Of a stretch of DNA of 64,000 bases, positions 43,163 to 52,598 are shown piece after piece. Origin of the DNA: Methylovulum miyakonense HT12 (GTDB lineage Bacteria > Pseudomonadota > Gammaproteobacteria > Methylococcales > Methylomonadaceae); contig NZ_KB913025.1 of the NCBI RefSeq assembly GCF_000384075.1, forward strand, positions 3,016,045 through 3,080,044. Reading direction: 5' to 3'. Position 1 is the first letter of the stretch, and every line of letters begins with the position of its first letter. A program made the translations under genes and the position numbers. Under the pieces are notes generated by a model, which had not been told where the DNA came from, did no database searches, and was given only the letters and a program-made list of their open reading frames with translations.

Positions 43163-44116
43163 ATGCCGAAATTTATACGAAAACGGATAATGGTGACTGG
43201 AGGGGCCGGATTCCTGGGTTCCCATTTGTGCGAACGTTTGTTGGAGAGGGGGGATGATGTCCTATGCGTGGACAATTTTTTTACCGGGACGAAGGACAAT
43301 ATCGCACATCTGATCGGTAACCCCCATTTCGAGCTTCAGCGGCACGACGTGACCTTTCCCCTCTATGTTGAAGTGGACGAGATTTTTAACTTGGCTTGCC
43401 CGGCCTCACCCATCCATTACCAGTTTGACCCGGTGCAAACGACCAAGACATCTGTTTTAGGCGCCATCAATATGCTGGGTTTGGCCAAACGGGTCAAGGC
43501 CAAAGTGCTCCAGGCCTCAACCAGCGAGGTCTATGGGGATCCGGAAATCCACCCGCAACATGAGGGTTACTGGGGTAAAGTCAATCCCATCGGTTTACGG
43601 TCTTGTTATGACGAAGGCAAGCGTTGCGCTGAAACGCTGTTCTTTGATTACCACCGGCAACACCATTTACGGATCAAAGTCGCCCGGATATTTAACACTT
43701 ACGGGCCAAGGATGCTCCCGAACGATGGCCGGGTGGTCTCGAACATCATTATGCAGGCCTTGCAAAACGAACCTATCACCCTATTCGGGAACGGGATGCA
43801 AACCCGCTCTTTTTGTTTCGTCGACGATTTGGTCGAAGCCCTCTTACGCTTGATGGACACACCTGACGATATCACAGGCCCCATGAACCTGGGCAACCCT
43901 AAGGAATTCACCATTTACCAGCTCGCCGAGCTGGTCATACGGATCACGGGCTCCCGATCGGCTATCGTGTTTAAGCCTTTGCCTTCCGATGACCCGCGCC
44001 AACGCCAACCCGACATTGCTATGGCAACAGGAACCCTTAACTGGAGCCCTAAAATTTCGCTAGAAGAGGGGCTGGAATTGACGGTCAGGCATTTCGAACA
44101 ATACCTTTCAGCCTAG
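43163..44116 (+). CDS. uxs: UDP-glucuronate decarboxylase (UDP-xylose synthase)
   Basis: The 317-residue protein is an extended SDR enzyme that oxidises and decarboxylates UDP-glucuronate to UDP-xylose with bound NAD. The NAD motif is '[13 protein letters not shown]', then '[12 protein letters not shown]', '[15 protein letters not shown]' (typical of this subfamily), '[10 protein letters not shown]', and the catalytic 'YDEGK' (Tyr-x3-Lys) within '[13 protein letters not shown]'. '[10 protein letters not shown]' and '[14 protein letters not shown]' complete the pattern. Length is normal. It supplies a pentose donor for the neighbouring glycosyltransferase and implies xylose or a derivative in the polymer. 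Confidence 0.9.
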   Translation: MPKFIRKRIMVTGGAGFLGSHLCERLLERGDDVLCVDNFFTGTKDNIAHLIGNPHFELQRHDVTFPLYVEVDEIFNLACPASPIHYQFDPVQTTKTSVLGAINMLGLAKRVKAKVLQASTSEVYGDPEIHPQHEGYWGKVNPIGLRSCYDEGKRCAETLFFDYHRQHHLRIKVARIFNTYGPRMLPNDGRVVSNIIMQALQNEPITLFGNGMQTRSFCFVDDLVEALLRLMDTPDDITGPMNLGNPKEFTIYQLAELVIRITGSRSAIVFKPLPSDDPRQRQPDIAMATGTLNWSPKISLEEGLELTVRHFEQYLSA

Positions 44117-44219
44117 CAACGGCATCAATGCCATAAACTGGCTTTTGCCCCACCTGCTAGGCTTTTGACTATTTCAAATAATTTTTTCTTGAATTTGCTG
44201 CAAATTCCTGGAGTTTCCG

Positions 44220-44837
44220 ATGGCTACAATTAACATGCCGTTAAAGCATTTTTCCTATTTTTATACCAAGAAAAGCCTGGCCGGATTGGCGGTATTTTTA
44301 AGCCTATTGTTCTTGCTGGGTGGCTGCCAGGACGTATTAACCCCAGAACAGGCCACTACGGCATTTTGGGAAGCGATGGCGGAAGGGGATATTGATTCGG
44401 CCAGGAAATATGCTACCGAGGAGAGCCAACATCTTGTAATTAAACAGCAAAACCTAGAAGGGGCGGCTGTAAAGACCGGGGCGGTTTTAATCGACGGTGC
44501 CAATGCAAGGGTATCGACGACCATGACGTTAACAAAACCTGGCAACAATAAGGTGTTGTCTTTTGACAGCGTTTTGTTACAAGAAAATGGCCGATGGAAA
44601 GTCGATTATCAGCGAACGCTCAATAATCTTTTTAGCCTGCCTTTCGGGGATATTTTTAAGAGTTTGCAAGGGATAGGCGAAGCCATTAACAAGGGGCTGG
44701 AACAACAGATCCCTTTGTTTGAGAAGCAAATCCAATCCTTCGGTGAAGCATTGACACGGCAATTGGAGGAATTTCGCCGTCAACTGGAAACCCCCGCCCC
44801 GCCTGAAAAACAGCAGCCCCGTTCTGACAGCATCTAA
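44220..44837 (+). CDS. Lipoprotein with NTF2-like (DUF4878-type) domain
   Basis: The 205-residue product has a late signal peptide, with hydrophobic residues ~20-36 and lipobox 'LGGC' near 38, preceded by an unusually long basic N-terminus. The soluble part starts 'TPEQATTAFWEAMAEGDIDSA', a pattern of DUF4878/NTF2-like proteins ('A-x-x-F-W-x-A-x-x-x-GD'), continuing to 'LLQENGRWKVDY'. The last ~60 residues are a charged helix. GGAG lies six bases before ATG 44220. Function unknown; presumably periplasmic and membrane-anchored. It is the last plus-strand gene of this stretch. Confidence 0.65.
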   Translation: MATINMPLKHFSYFYTKKSLAGLAVFLSLLFLLGGCQDVLTPEQATTAFWEAMAEGDIDSARKYATEESQHLVIKQQNLEGAAVKTGAVLIDGANARVSTTMTLTKPGNNKVLSFDSVLLQENGRWKVDYQRTLNNLFSLPFGDIFKSLQGIGEAINKGLEQQIPLFEKQIQSFGEALTRQLEEFRRQLETPAPPEKQQPRSDSI

Positions 44838-45064
44838 CTGTTTCCCCTGAAAAGTCTGGTGAGTTGGTGTGTTAGGTTTGAATGGCCCGATGGTTATGTT
44901 TTATTTTCGGTTATTAGATGGTAGGTCGGTGGTGGGTTTGCGAACCCCAACATTTGCGGCTTAGATGCGTTGGTGGTTTGTTCCTCACGCCAAACCACCG
45001 CGCTGATTAATGTCAGCGATCATGACAGCAGTTAAGTCATCATGGCTAAAACTTCAAGTATTTG

Positions 45065-45092
45065 AAAAGGGTGTGCAGAAAGACTGCACACC
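45065..45092 (-). terminator. Rho-independent terminator of the cbpA-cbpM operon
   Basis: Read on the minus strand: stem 'GGTGTGCAG' (45092-45084), loop TCTTT, stem 'CTGCACACC' (45078-45070), then C and TTTT (45068-45065). It lies 49 bases beyond the stop of the minus-strand gene at 45141. Confidence 0.75.
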
Positions 45093-45140
45093 TTCCTACA
45101 TCCAATATTGAAATCTTCAAAATCGGCCAATCTTATATCC

Positions 45141-45458
45141 TCAGACCGGGCATTTTACTTTTATTTGCGCACGTAAACGCTCCAGTTCTTCCATTAAATC
45201 CAGGGCCAGAGCGATGCCCGGCAAGTTTACGCCCAAATCACGTTCCAAACTAAGGGCGGAACGGACCCGCACTAGGCTGTCCCCCGAAAAACGCCATGAA
45301 TGGACTTCTCCACCATCGGGTTCAATGATGCTTTCATCGACCAAGCTGATCACCCAGTCGGTAGGGGCGCCGCAGGCATTGCACAACTGTTCTAAAGTTA
45401 ACGTGTCATCCTCAATGATCGTGCCGGTGTGGATGACATAGAGATTGTTTGAGTTCAT
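45141..45458 (-). CDS. cbpM: CbpM-type modulator of the DnaJ-like protein CbpA
   Basis: The 105-residue protein has the MerR-like helical layout of CbpM: 'DDTLTLEQLCNACGAP', 'SLVDESIIEPDGGEVHSWRFSGDSLVRV', cited by its 'WRFSGDSLVRVRSALSLERD' core, and 'NLPGIALALDLMEELERLRA'. CbpM binds the J-domain of CbpA and blocks its co-chaperone action. It starts six bases after the cbpA stop with GGGAG in front, so the two are one operon, and a clear terminator follows. Confidence 0.85.
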   Translation of the reverse strand: MNSNNLYVIHTGTIIEDDTLTLEQLCNACGAPTDWVISLVDESIIEPDGGEVHSWRFSGDSLVRVRSALSLERDLGVNLPGIALALDLMEELERLRAQIKVKCPV

Positions 45459-45464
45459 CGGTAT

Positions 45465-46394
45465 CTACACTCCCAGAGACTGGCGTGGGTTAAAGTCAAA
45501 CGCCTGCTGCAAATGTTGGTAGGCGGCTTTGGCCGCATCTGTATTGGCGGGCGGCAAGGCAATTTGCAGCACGATATAAAAATCACCGGGCGTTTTGGCG
45601 GGTAGCCCCCGGCCTGGCAAACGCAGTTTGCCGCCTTGTTTGGAATTGGGCGGCACTTTCAGGTCAACATAACCATCCGGTGTGGGCACTTTGATTTTTG
45701 CACCCAAAGCCGCTTCCCAAGGGGTGACGGGAAGGTCCAGATAGACATCGGTTTCGGAAACCCGGTAGAGCGGGTGATGGTTAAATTCAATTTCAAGGAC
45801 CAGGTCACCCGCCTGTCCGCTGCCTAAGCCTGGGTTGCCTTGGCCTGCCAGCTTGATATGTTGGCCTGGCTTTATGCCTTTGGGGATTTTGACATTTAGG
45901 TTCCTGTGCTTAAGCTGCACTTGGCCTTGCGCGTTCATTTCCGGTGTGCTTAAAGAAATGGAGCGCGTCGCCCCGTGAAAACTGTCTTCCAGATCAATAT
46001 GGATTTTGGCATGGCTGTCCTGCCCACGCGCATGGCCACCGTGTTGTTGCCCCGTGGCGTGGAAACCCTTTTGCCCAAACAACTGCTCGAAAAAATCGCT
46101 AAAGCTATTGGTGTCGCCGCCTTTGAATTCAAAGCCTTCATCCCAGTTGGGCGGCGGCCTGAAGTCTTGGCCGGATTTCCAATTCGCACCGAGTTGGTCA
46201 TAAGCCAGCCTTTTTTCGGGATCCTTGAGGACTTCATAAGCTTCCCCCAATTCCTTGAATTTGGCTTCGGCATTGGCTTCTTTGCTGACATCGGGATGGT
46301 ATTTGCGGGCCAGTTTACGGTAAGCGCGTTTGATGTCGTCCTGACTGGCATCCCGCGACAAGCCCATGACCTTATAGTAATCTTTGTATTGCAT
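45465..46394 (-). CDS. cbpA: DnaJ-like co-chaperone CbpA
   Basis: From ATG 46394 the protein has 309 residues, the usual CbpA size; the open frame extends 43 codons upstream but without homologous look. The J-domain occupies residues 1-70 ('[20 protein letters not shown]', '[16 protein letters not shown]' with the HPD triad). A Gly-rich linker follows ('[15 protein letters not shown]'). Two DnaJ C-terminal substrate-binding domains run from ~125 ('[11 protein letters not shown]', '[20 protein letters not shown]', 'LRLPGRGLP'). The zinc-finger region of DnaJ is absent, as in CbpA. It stimulates DnaK and may bind curved DNA. It is paired with CbpM. Confidence 0.92.
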   Translation of the reverse strand: MQYKDYYKVMGLSRDASQDDIKRAYRKLARKYHPDVSKEANAEAKFKELGEAYEVLKDPEKRLAYDQLGANWKSGQDFRPPPNWDEGFEFKGGDTNSFSDFFEQLFGQKGFHATGQQHGGHARGQDSHAKIHIDLEDSFHGATRSISLSTPEMNAQGQVQLKHRNLNVKIPKGIKPGQHIKLAGQGNPGLGSGQAGDLVLEIEFNHHPLYRVSETDVYLDLPVTPWEAALGAKIKVPTPDGYVDLKVPPNSKQGGKLRLPGRGLPAKTPGDFYIVLQIALPPANTDAAKAAYQHLQQAFDFNPRQSLGV

Positions 46395-46996
46395 GATGGT
46401 GGTCTCTAGCCAATTACAATGAAATGCCTGTTGATAAGCCCCCTTGGGCGTAGATGGGAGGCTTACCGATAAGTAGTCAGCTTCGGGCGGTAAAGAACCC
46501 TGTTCACCTCGTATCATCCCCAACCAGCCGCCGAATCTGTTTTCTTTAAGTCCGGGCGGTATGGGAAATCATTGTAGGCCAGCTTTGGCAGTTTGCAATA
46601 GCCCTTGGGGCGGGATTTCAAAAAGGAGGGTAGCCGTCCGAAGGTGATTTACAACGGCTTATGGCCAAACGGGGTTGGTACAGCAGTTTGATAAGCCTGT
46701 TTTGCCCCTTTGCAGGGGGGGGGCTAAGTAAGCGGGCAAAAGTCTTTTAATTTGATTTTCTCCCCCCTTGTTCACCTCGAAGAAATGGTAGCTTCGTGAT
46801 CTTCGTATCCTTCGTGGTTGGTACAAAATGTCAAAAGACTTCTGGACGGTTACACTTATTTTGCTGATTGGCAAGGGTTGCCAGGTAACTGGGTTTGGGC
46901 GGACGGCCATTGCCTCCATTTATGATTATGCCCGCAATTTGGCCAAAAGGGATACGGATGTGATAACCGCATCCCTGGTTCAGGCTCTGTGGCCAA
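46395..46996. other. 602-bp intergenic region with repeat debris
   Basis: No gene is supported. The region has a pyrimidine/purine-rich stretch with G9 near 46711, and a partial 'CTTCGTGATCTTCGTATCC' segment near 46793 related to the 'CACGAA' repeats elsewhere. Short frames on both strands lack ribosome sites and family features. Confidence 0.4.
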
Positions 46997-48199
46997 TCAA
47001 TCTTTCTTGAATTTGGCCGCTTCTTCCGAACCGCCCGTAGCATTGCCTTTACTGTAGGAATGCGCACCGGCCCCCGCCAATTGCCCGCCTTGGACAATCA
47101 AATATTCGTCGCGGATGGGGCGGCCTTCGAAATGGCATTCGAGAATTTCGCGCGTACCCGCCGCATAACGGGTTTGTGCCGACAAACTCGTGCCGGAGAT
47201 ATGCGGGGTCATGCCGTGGTTGGGCATGGTGCGCCACGGATGGTCGTTCGGCGCGGGTTGCGGAAACCAGACATCACCTGCATAACCCGCCAATTGTCCA
47301 CTTTCCAGCGCGTTGACTATCGCGTCACGGTCGCACAGCTTGCCGCGTGCCGTGTTAATCAAATAGGCGCCGCGTTTGAAGTTTTTCAAACTTGCTTCGT
47401 TAATCATGTGCTCGGTTTCAGGATGCAGCGGACAGTTCAACGTCACCACGTCACAGACCTTGGTCAAGCTTTCCAGGCTGGAGTGGTAAGTCAGGTTGAG
47501 TTCCTGCTCGACCGCTTCCGGCAAACGGTGGCGGTCCAGATAATGCAGCTTCACATCGAACGGTTTCAGCAAGCGCAACACCCGCAATCCAATACGTCCG
47601 GCGGCAACCGTGCCGACATGCATCGCTTCCAAATCATAAGAACGCGCCACACAGTCGGCGATATTCCAGCCACCTTTAATGACCCAGTGGTAAGACGGGA
47701 GGTAATTGCGCACCAACGCCAGCGTCATCATGACGACATGTTCGGCGACGCTGTTGCTGTTGCAGTAGGTGACTTCGGCCACGGTGATGCCGCGTTCCAT
47801 GGCCGCCTGCAAATCGGTATGGTCGGAGCCGATGCCCGCCGTGACGATCATTTTCAGGTTTTTGGCCTTGGCGATACGTGCGGCGGTCATGTAAGCGGGC
47901 CAGAACGGTTGGGAAATGACGATTTCAGCATCGTGTAGTTCGTGGTCGAGAACGCTGTCGGCACCGTCTTTGCTGGACGTCACCACCAGTTGGTGACCAT
48001 TAGATTCCAAATATTTACGCAGGCCCAACTCGCCGGACACGCTACCTAGCAATGCGCCGGGCTGGAAATCTATGGCTTTGGGGGTAGGCAGGGTTTGCCC
48101 ATCGGGGTAACGTTCCGGTTGCGGCAAATCATCACGCGCATAAGCAGTGGGATAACCGCCGATAGGGTCGTCGTAAAGCACACAAACAATTTTAGCCAT
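46997..48199 (-). CDS. fdh: NAD-dependent formate dehydrogenase
   Basis: The 400-residue cytoplasmic enzyme oxidises formate to CO2 with NAD+, the last energy-yielding step of one-carbon oxidation. It belongs to the D-2-hydroxyacid dehydrogenase family and closely follows the bacterial methylotroph type. Visible features: 'PGALLGSVSGELGLRKYLE', 'TAGIGSDHTDL', 'EVTYCNSNSVAEHVVMM', NAD motif 'VGTVAAGRIGLRVL', the NAD-selecting Asp in 'LDRHRLP', catalytic Arg in 'NTARGKLCD', and His in 'MTPHISGTSLSAQ'. Length matches these enzymes. It stands alone with a long upstream region (48200-48863), so it has its own promoter. Confidence 0.93.
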   Translation of the reverse strand: MAKIVCVLYDDPIGGYPTAYARDDLPQPERYPDGQTLPTPKAIDFQPGALLGSVSGELGLRKYLESNGHQLVVTSSKDGADSVLDHELHDAEIVISQPFWPAYMTAARIAKAKNLKMIVTAGIGSDHTDLQAAMERGITVAEVTYCNSNSVAEHVVMMTLALVRNYLPSYHWVIKGGWNIADCVARSYDLEAMHVGTVAAGRIGLRVLRLLKPFDVKLHYLDRHRLPEAVEQELNLTYHSSLESLTKVCDVVTLNCPLHPETEHMINEASLKNFKRGAYLINTARGKLCDRDAIVNALESGQLAGYAGDVWFPQPAPNDHPWRTMPNHGMTPHISGTSLSAQTRYAAGTREILECHFEGRPIRDEYLIVQGGQLAGAGAHSYSKGNATGGSEEAAKFKKD

Positions 48200-48863
48200 T
48201 TTATTATTACCTGAATTTTGATTGGATGGTTAGGCAGTCCGTTTTGCGGTATGCCCAAGTGTATCCCGGCCGGGTAACCGTATTGTCTGCGTTAGCGACG
48301 CGGGACGTCCAATCGTTTGCAGGTATGGCTTGATAGTTTGCGGTTATTAACGGTTTATCACATGTTGTTTGGCAAGTGCTTATGGTGTTTTGCCCACCAG
48401 AACTAATGGGGTTTTGTCCTAAAGTTAATTATTACCAGACACAAGCCGTCATTGGCAATTATTGGGAGTGGTAGGGCGGTTTCGGCCATTTTCTGCCGGT
48501 CAGTATGCCAAAATTCATGGAAATTGAGTGGCTGTTATCTGTGCTAAACCAGTCGTAGACTTGCTACCCATGATTCTAAAAAAGAATTCTGATTAATGCA
48601 ATAGTTATTTTAAATCAATATGTTATATTTTTTTTAAAGCTTGGCGTGATTTTTTGAAAGTCCAGAGAGTCAGAAATCTTTACCCTAATCTCCACTTTGA
48701 GTTCCATTGCTAATTTTTATCTTTTCGAGGATATGCAGAACCCGGGAATATGCGGAGTAGCGATCTATCAACCCTTAACAATTACAGACAATCACAGCAT
48801 CTAATTGAACAACTCTACACTATGGTATGTTAGAGTTTTGGCTACACCAACAGGGTGAATTCG
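48200..48863. promoter_or_regulatory. Divergent intergenic region (formate dehydrogenase / ankyrin gene)
   Basis: No gene is visible in these 664 bases. The right part is A+T-rich. A short inverted repeat 'AACTCTA' (48811-48817) and 'TAGAGTT' (48831-48837) flanks 'TATGGTATGT', which could serve as a -10 region for the rightward gene, with 'TTGAAC' upstream at a short 15-base spacing. The arms might be an operator. Confidence is low. Confidence 0.35.
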
Positions 48864-49829
48864 ATGAAAAGTCCGACTAAACGCCAACCGGAAGCCGTCT
48901 TTCTCCTTAACTCGCTACTCATTGCATTATTGACTGCTGTATCAGTGCGTTATGATGTTCTGGATGATCCCGAGTTTGGATTCCTACTTATTCTAATCTG
49001 GCCCATTACGCTTATCGCTTTGCTCTCAGTGCTTGCGACATCAGTAAACGCAATTATCCTAACCATTCGCACCAGCGACAAGAAGCCAATTTTAATAATC
49101 CTGTCTTGTTTGACGTTAGCCTATTTGGTATTTGTCATAGGCTCTACTGTGTTTGGCTTTGCATCCACCTTTATCGTCGTCACTGTCTCCTTCATCTATG
49201 CCGCAGTCACAGCAATGAATGTCACACTTTCTTATGGCGTTACAAACAAAAAAATACAAATGGTATTCATGGTAGCGTCTTTACTAACGGCATTGACTGG
49301 CGCCATATTATGGGATGAACAGCAAGGACGTTTCCACTTCCATTTCCATTTTAATATCGGCCCGAAATCCCAGGCTCTATTGCTCGCAGCTTACGAGGGG
49401 GATACAACGCAGGTGCAACAACTGCTTGCGGAAGATGCAAACATCAATGCCTTAGATGAAGCAGGTTTGGATGCTCTGCACATTGCTGTGCGACGCAACC
49501 ATGTGGAGACTGCGCACACCCTGCTAGAGCAAGGCGCCAATCCTAATACACGGGAGAACAAAAGTGGTCACGGCAGTGTTAAGGTGGACTCGGACTATAC
49601 CTTTAGGGATTCACTGAGCGGCAACCCAGTGATTGTAACGGCTGCCCAAAACGGCAATGAGAAATTGGTGCAGTTGCTTATAGACCACGGAGCCGCAGTC
49701 AACGCGACTAATAAATTCTGCGACTCAGCGCTTGACATGGCAGTACTCCATAAAAATGCCACCATGATTCAATTGCTTCTGAATGCCGGAGCAGATCCCG
49801 ACCATAAAGCTAAACAACTATGCCGCTGA
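48864..49829 (+). CDS. Membrane protein with ankyrin repeats, probably frameshifted near its end
   Basis: The product is 321 residues from ATG 48864, with 'AGGGTGA' five bases upstream; a GTG nine bases earlier is less likely. Residues ~10-165 contain about five hydrophobic segments. From ~172 three to four ankyrin repeats face the cytoplasm ('ALLLAAYEGDTTQVQQLLAE', 'GLDALHIAVRRNHVETAHTL', 'NPVIVTAAQNGNEKLVQLL', 'CDSALDMAVLHKNATMIQLL'). The frame stops soon after 'NAGADPDHKAK', in the middle of a repeat, while the +1 frame continues the next repeat (49840-49910). I infer a one-base indel near 49800-49830. Function unknown; ankyrin repeats bind proteins. Confidence 0.7.
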   Translation: MKSPTKRQPEAVFLLNSLLIALLTAVSVRYDVLDDPEFGFLLILIWPITLIALLSVLATSVNAIILTIRTSDKKPILIILSCLTLAYLVFVIGSTVFGFASTFIVVTVSFIYAAVTAMNVTLSYGVTNKKIQMVFMVASLLTALTGAILWDEQQGRFHFHFHFNIGPKSQALLLAAYEGDTTQVQQLLAEDANINALDEAGLDALHIAVRRNHVETAHTLLEQGANPNTRENKSGHGSVKVDSDYTFRDSLSGNPVIVTAAQNGNEKLVQLLIDHGAAVNATNKFCDSALDMAVLHKNATMIQLLLNAGADPDHKAKQLCR

Positions 49830-49980
49830 GCCTACATTGGGTATAGCCAAAAAAGGATGCCATGTGGAAATTACTCGCATGCTGCTACTTAACCGTGTAG
49901 CTCTGAACCTACGAAAATCGTATCAAATTTTTTATCAGCGTTATTTTAGGGTTCCGAATTACATAATCCTCAACCTATAG
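49800..49980 (+). pseudogene. Out-of-frame ankyrin-repeat tail of the preceding gene
   Basis: In the +1 frame 'TLGIAKKGCHVEITRMLLLN' matches the second half of an ankyrin repeat, with the 'G-x-x-x-I-x-x-LL' pattern. It lies directly after the premature stop at 49827-49829. The frame ends at 49978-49980. The rest of the gap to 50258 shows nothing I can name. Confidence 0.6.
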
Positions 49981-50258
49981 CTCCTGAGAACAAGTTATTG
50001 TCGTTCAGGTTGCGGCACTTCATCCAAAGGATCTGTCAGCCACTTCAACATATAATTTTTGATGTTGCTGATGTTTATGTCAGCTTTGTAGACGATAGCA
50101 GTCCGACAAACATCGCTATTGCAGCAGGCAGCTATGGGTCGCCATCCGTCGGTCAAAATTACACCAATCCATAGCTACCTATATCTGCTTTCAGATAAAT
50201 TTATCCTGACTAGTTTTATTTTAACGGCCAGCGACTATGAAAATTTCATGGACACGGA

Positions 50259-51293
50259 TTAGGGCATGGCCTTGCCGGATGCCACCCCACCCAACCATTG
50301 CCAAAATGCCGCCGCCCCTTGATAGCCAGTGTAACGGGCCACTTCCTGCTTATTTCTAAACAACACAATGGTTGGCGTGGCAAATAAGGGCTGGGTCAGC
50401 GTCCAGCCGTTTGGCGGTGTGGTTGCATGGGTGGCGACGATGGGGATGGGGTTCTTCCAATTCAACAACACCTCTTTGTCGAATAATCGGCAGTAGCCGC
50501 ATTCGACCGACTCAAAGGCAATCAATTGTTCTGCGGCGTTCAGTTGGCTGTTTTGCCAACTCGGTTCGGTGGTGGCGTTTTTTCCCGTTAACGGGGTGTG
50601 GGGATTGATGCCGCTGGCGGGGTCGGCATAGGCCACGCCAGTCCCGCCCAAACCGCAATAACCCAGCGGGTTGTTCTGCAAATAATCCTGATGGTAATCT
50701 TCGGCGGCCGTGTAGTTTTTTAGCGGGGCAATTTGTGTGGTGATTGCTTCGGCGATGGCCGCTGTTTTTAAATTGCCTTGATAAATGGCGCGGGTTTTTT
50801 CCGCCATTTGGCGTTCTTCATCCGTCCGGTAAAACACGGCGCTGCGGTAATTGCTGCCCGTGTCATTGCCTTGACGGTTGCCTTGGGTGGGATTGTGGCT
50901 TTCCCAAAATTGGATCAAGACCCGCTCAAGCGTGGTTTGCTGGGGGTCGAAATAGACCTTCACCACTTCGGCATGGTTTGTTATGGCTTGGCCTTGTTGT
51001 ATGGCCGCTTCGGTGTCATGCAGCGTTTCGTAGCCGGGATTGGCAATATCGCCACCCGCGTAACCGGCCTCAACATCCAAGACGCCCGCCAAAGCTTGCA
51101 TACGTTTTTCCGCCCCCCAAAAACAGCCCATGCCCAAGACGATATAAGGGGTATCCGGGCCGACCTTGGTTTTGTCCAACGCAGGGTTGGCAGGGTTACC
51201 GGCCACTAAGGCCGAGTTAGGCAACAGCGCGGCGGGAAGCACTAACAGGCTTAGGGTGAGTAAGGCCCAAAATGCACGCAGCCATCTATTCAT
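50259..51293 (-). CDS. msrA: Peptide methionine sulfoxide reductase MsrA fused to a thioredoxin-like domain
   Basis: The product is 344 residues from ATG 51293. A signal peptide (hydrophobic residues ~7-30, 'LTLSLLVLPAALLPNSALVAG') sends it to the periplasm. MsrA spans ~45-205 with catalytic Cys in 'GMGCFWGAEKRM' and features 'GYAGG', 'NHAEVVKVYFDP', 'NYRSAVFY' and 'EDYHQDYL'; 'GYCGLGGTG' carries a recycling Cys. From ~245 a thioredoxin-fold domain has 'SVECGYCRLFDKEVL' (CxxC active site) and 'PLFATPTIVLFRNKQ' (cis-Pro). MsrA reduces S-methionine sulfoxide, and the fused domain could regenerate its disulfide or receive electrons from a DsbD-type carrier. Most MsrA proteins lack this fusion partner. 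Confidence 0.88.
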   Translation of the reverse strand: MNRWLRAFWALLTLSLLVLPAALLPNSALVAGNPANPALDKTKVGPDTPYIVLGMGCFWGAEKRMQALAGVLDVEAGYAGGDIANPGYETLHDTEAAIQQGQAITNHAEVVKVYFDPQQTTLERVLIQFWESHNPTQGNRQGNDTGSNYRSAVFYRTDEERQMAEKTRAIYQGNLKTAAIAEAITTQIAPLKNYTAAEDYHQDYLQNNPLGYCGLGGTGVAYADPASGINPHTPLTGKNATTEPSWQNSQLNAAEQLIAFESVECGYCRLFDKEVLLNWKNPIPIVATHATTPPNGWTLTQPLFATPTIVLFRNKQEVARYTGYQGAAAFWQWLGGVASGKAMP

Positions 51294-51395
51294 ATATCTT
51301 GCTTTCAAATTCAGCTACCTATAAAGCAATTTGGGTTAATGTTGTTAGTTGCAAACGTTATACCCGTAATTGCCATTGTTGCAAATGAAACCATC

Positions 51396-52343
51396 TTACC
51401 TTACAGCAGCGCTTTGCCGGAGGGTAAGATGGCCAGCCGCCATCAATGAATCGAAGCGGTGTTGCAAATCCAACTGCCGGGCTATGTTCCAGGCGGCATC
51501 TTGGATGGGGGACGGCAAATCCTGGCGGCGGACGATCAGCCCTACCTCCCTTGACAGTTCCGGTGTTAAGGGCAATGCGGTGATGTCCTCATGGAGGGCG
51601 AACTGGTTCAACATGCTGTGCGGGACCACACAATATAATCCGGCGCTGCGGACATGGGCATATAAGGCGAAGATGGAATCGGTTTCCAGCATGACATTTG
51701 GGATCACGTTTGCTTCCCGAAAGGCGGCATCAATCAGGCGGCGGTTTTGCATGTTTTGGGTCAACAAACATAAAGGCAAGCTGGCAATATCGCGCCAATG
51801 CAAAGCACTTTTCAACAAACAGGGAGCAGGGTTACGGGCCAGCAGCACATAGCGTTCAAGATACAGCGGCAGGGTCTTGAAGCCTTTCAGACGGGGGTCA
51901 TCCAGATAAGTCAAACCTAAGTCCAGCTCAAAATTGTCCAATTGCCGGATGAGTTCTTCGGCGGAAAGGGATAGCAATTTGATGGCGATACCGGGGTATC
52001 CGGCTTGGCAAGGTTGCGTCAATAACGGCGTGACGGGCAGCGTGGTCGGTATCGCGCCGATCCGTAACACGCCAGTCAGTTGTTGGCTGTATTGCGCCGC
52101 CGCTTGCCGCATCCCTTCCCAGTTTTGGGCTAAAATCCGCGCCCATTGCAGCACCCGTTCACCTTCTTCAGTAAAGCCCTGGAAACGTTGCCCGCGTTTG
52201 ATGATAGTGACGCCAAGCTCTTCTTCAAGGTGCTGTAGCGCGGTGGACAAGGCGGGTTGGGAAACGTGGCAGGTTTGCGCCGCACGACCGAAATGGCCAG
52301 TTTTGGCAAGGGCGAGCAGATAGTGGATTTGGCGGATAAACAT
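51396..52343 (-). CDS. LysR-family transcriptional regulator
   Basis: From ATG 52343 the protein has 315 residues, the family norm; the open frame continues upstream into non-homologous sequence, so I use the internal start. The winged helix-turn-helix is at 1-60 ('IHYLLALAKTGHFGRAAQTC', 'SQPALSTALQHLEEELG', 'RFTEEG'-like 'QGFTEEGERVLQWA'). The LysR substrate-binding domain follows from ~90 ('GVLRIGAIPTTLPVTPLL', 'FELDLGLTYLDDPRLKG'). LysR proteins respond to small ligands or redox state. It lies on the same strand as the ModC-like gene (255 bp apart) and next to msrA; its targets cannot be told. Confidence 0.88.
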   Translation of the reverse strand: MFIRQIHYLLALAKTGHFGRAAQTCHVSQPALSTALQHLEEELGVTIIKRGQRFQGFTEEGERVLQWARILAQNWEGMRQAAAQYSQQLTGVLRIGAIPTTLPVTPLLTQPCQAGYPGIAIKLLSLSAEELIRQLDNFELDLGLTYLDDPRLKGFKTLPLYLERYVLLARNPAPCLLKSALHWRDIASLPLCLLTQNMQNRRLIDAAFREANVIPNVMLETDSIFALYAHVRSAGLYCVVPHSMLNQFALHEDITALPLTPELSREVGLIVRRQDLPSPIQDAAWNIARQLDLQHRFDSLMAAGHLTLRQSAAVR

Positions 52344-52598
52344 GCGGTGATGGCCAGTAAGGTTAAGGGTTGGGATTGCCAAAGCAAACGCCATAGAATG
52401 ACAGCCCCCAATTGACCCAGGCCCATAAAAAACCAACAGCCTTGGTGGAGGTAAGGCGAATGGCCTATTTTCAGGCATTGCCGCTATCTGTATCAAATGC
52501 GACAAACCGTGTCGGGCTTGTCGGTATTTTGACACACTGAAAAGCGTTTTTATGGCCAGCCTATAAACCTATCCATCCGGTCTTGTTGGTGGTCCGCC

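Noticed and set aside
46828-47010. 60-codon frame between cbpA and formate dehydrogenase
   Set aside because: It overlaps the end of the formate dehydrogenase gene on the other strand and lies in repeat-like DNA.
51370-51852. Plus-strand 160-codon frame opposite the LysR gene
   Set aside because: It is antisense to a well-recognised LysR regulator and has no domain of its own.
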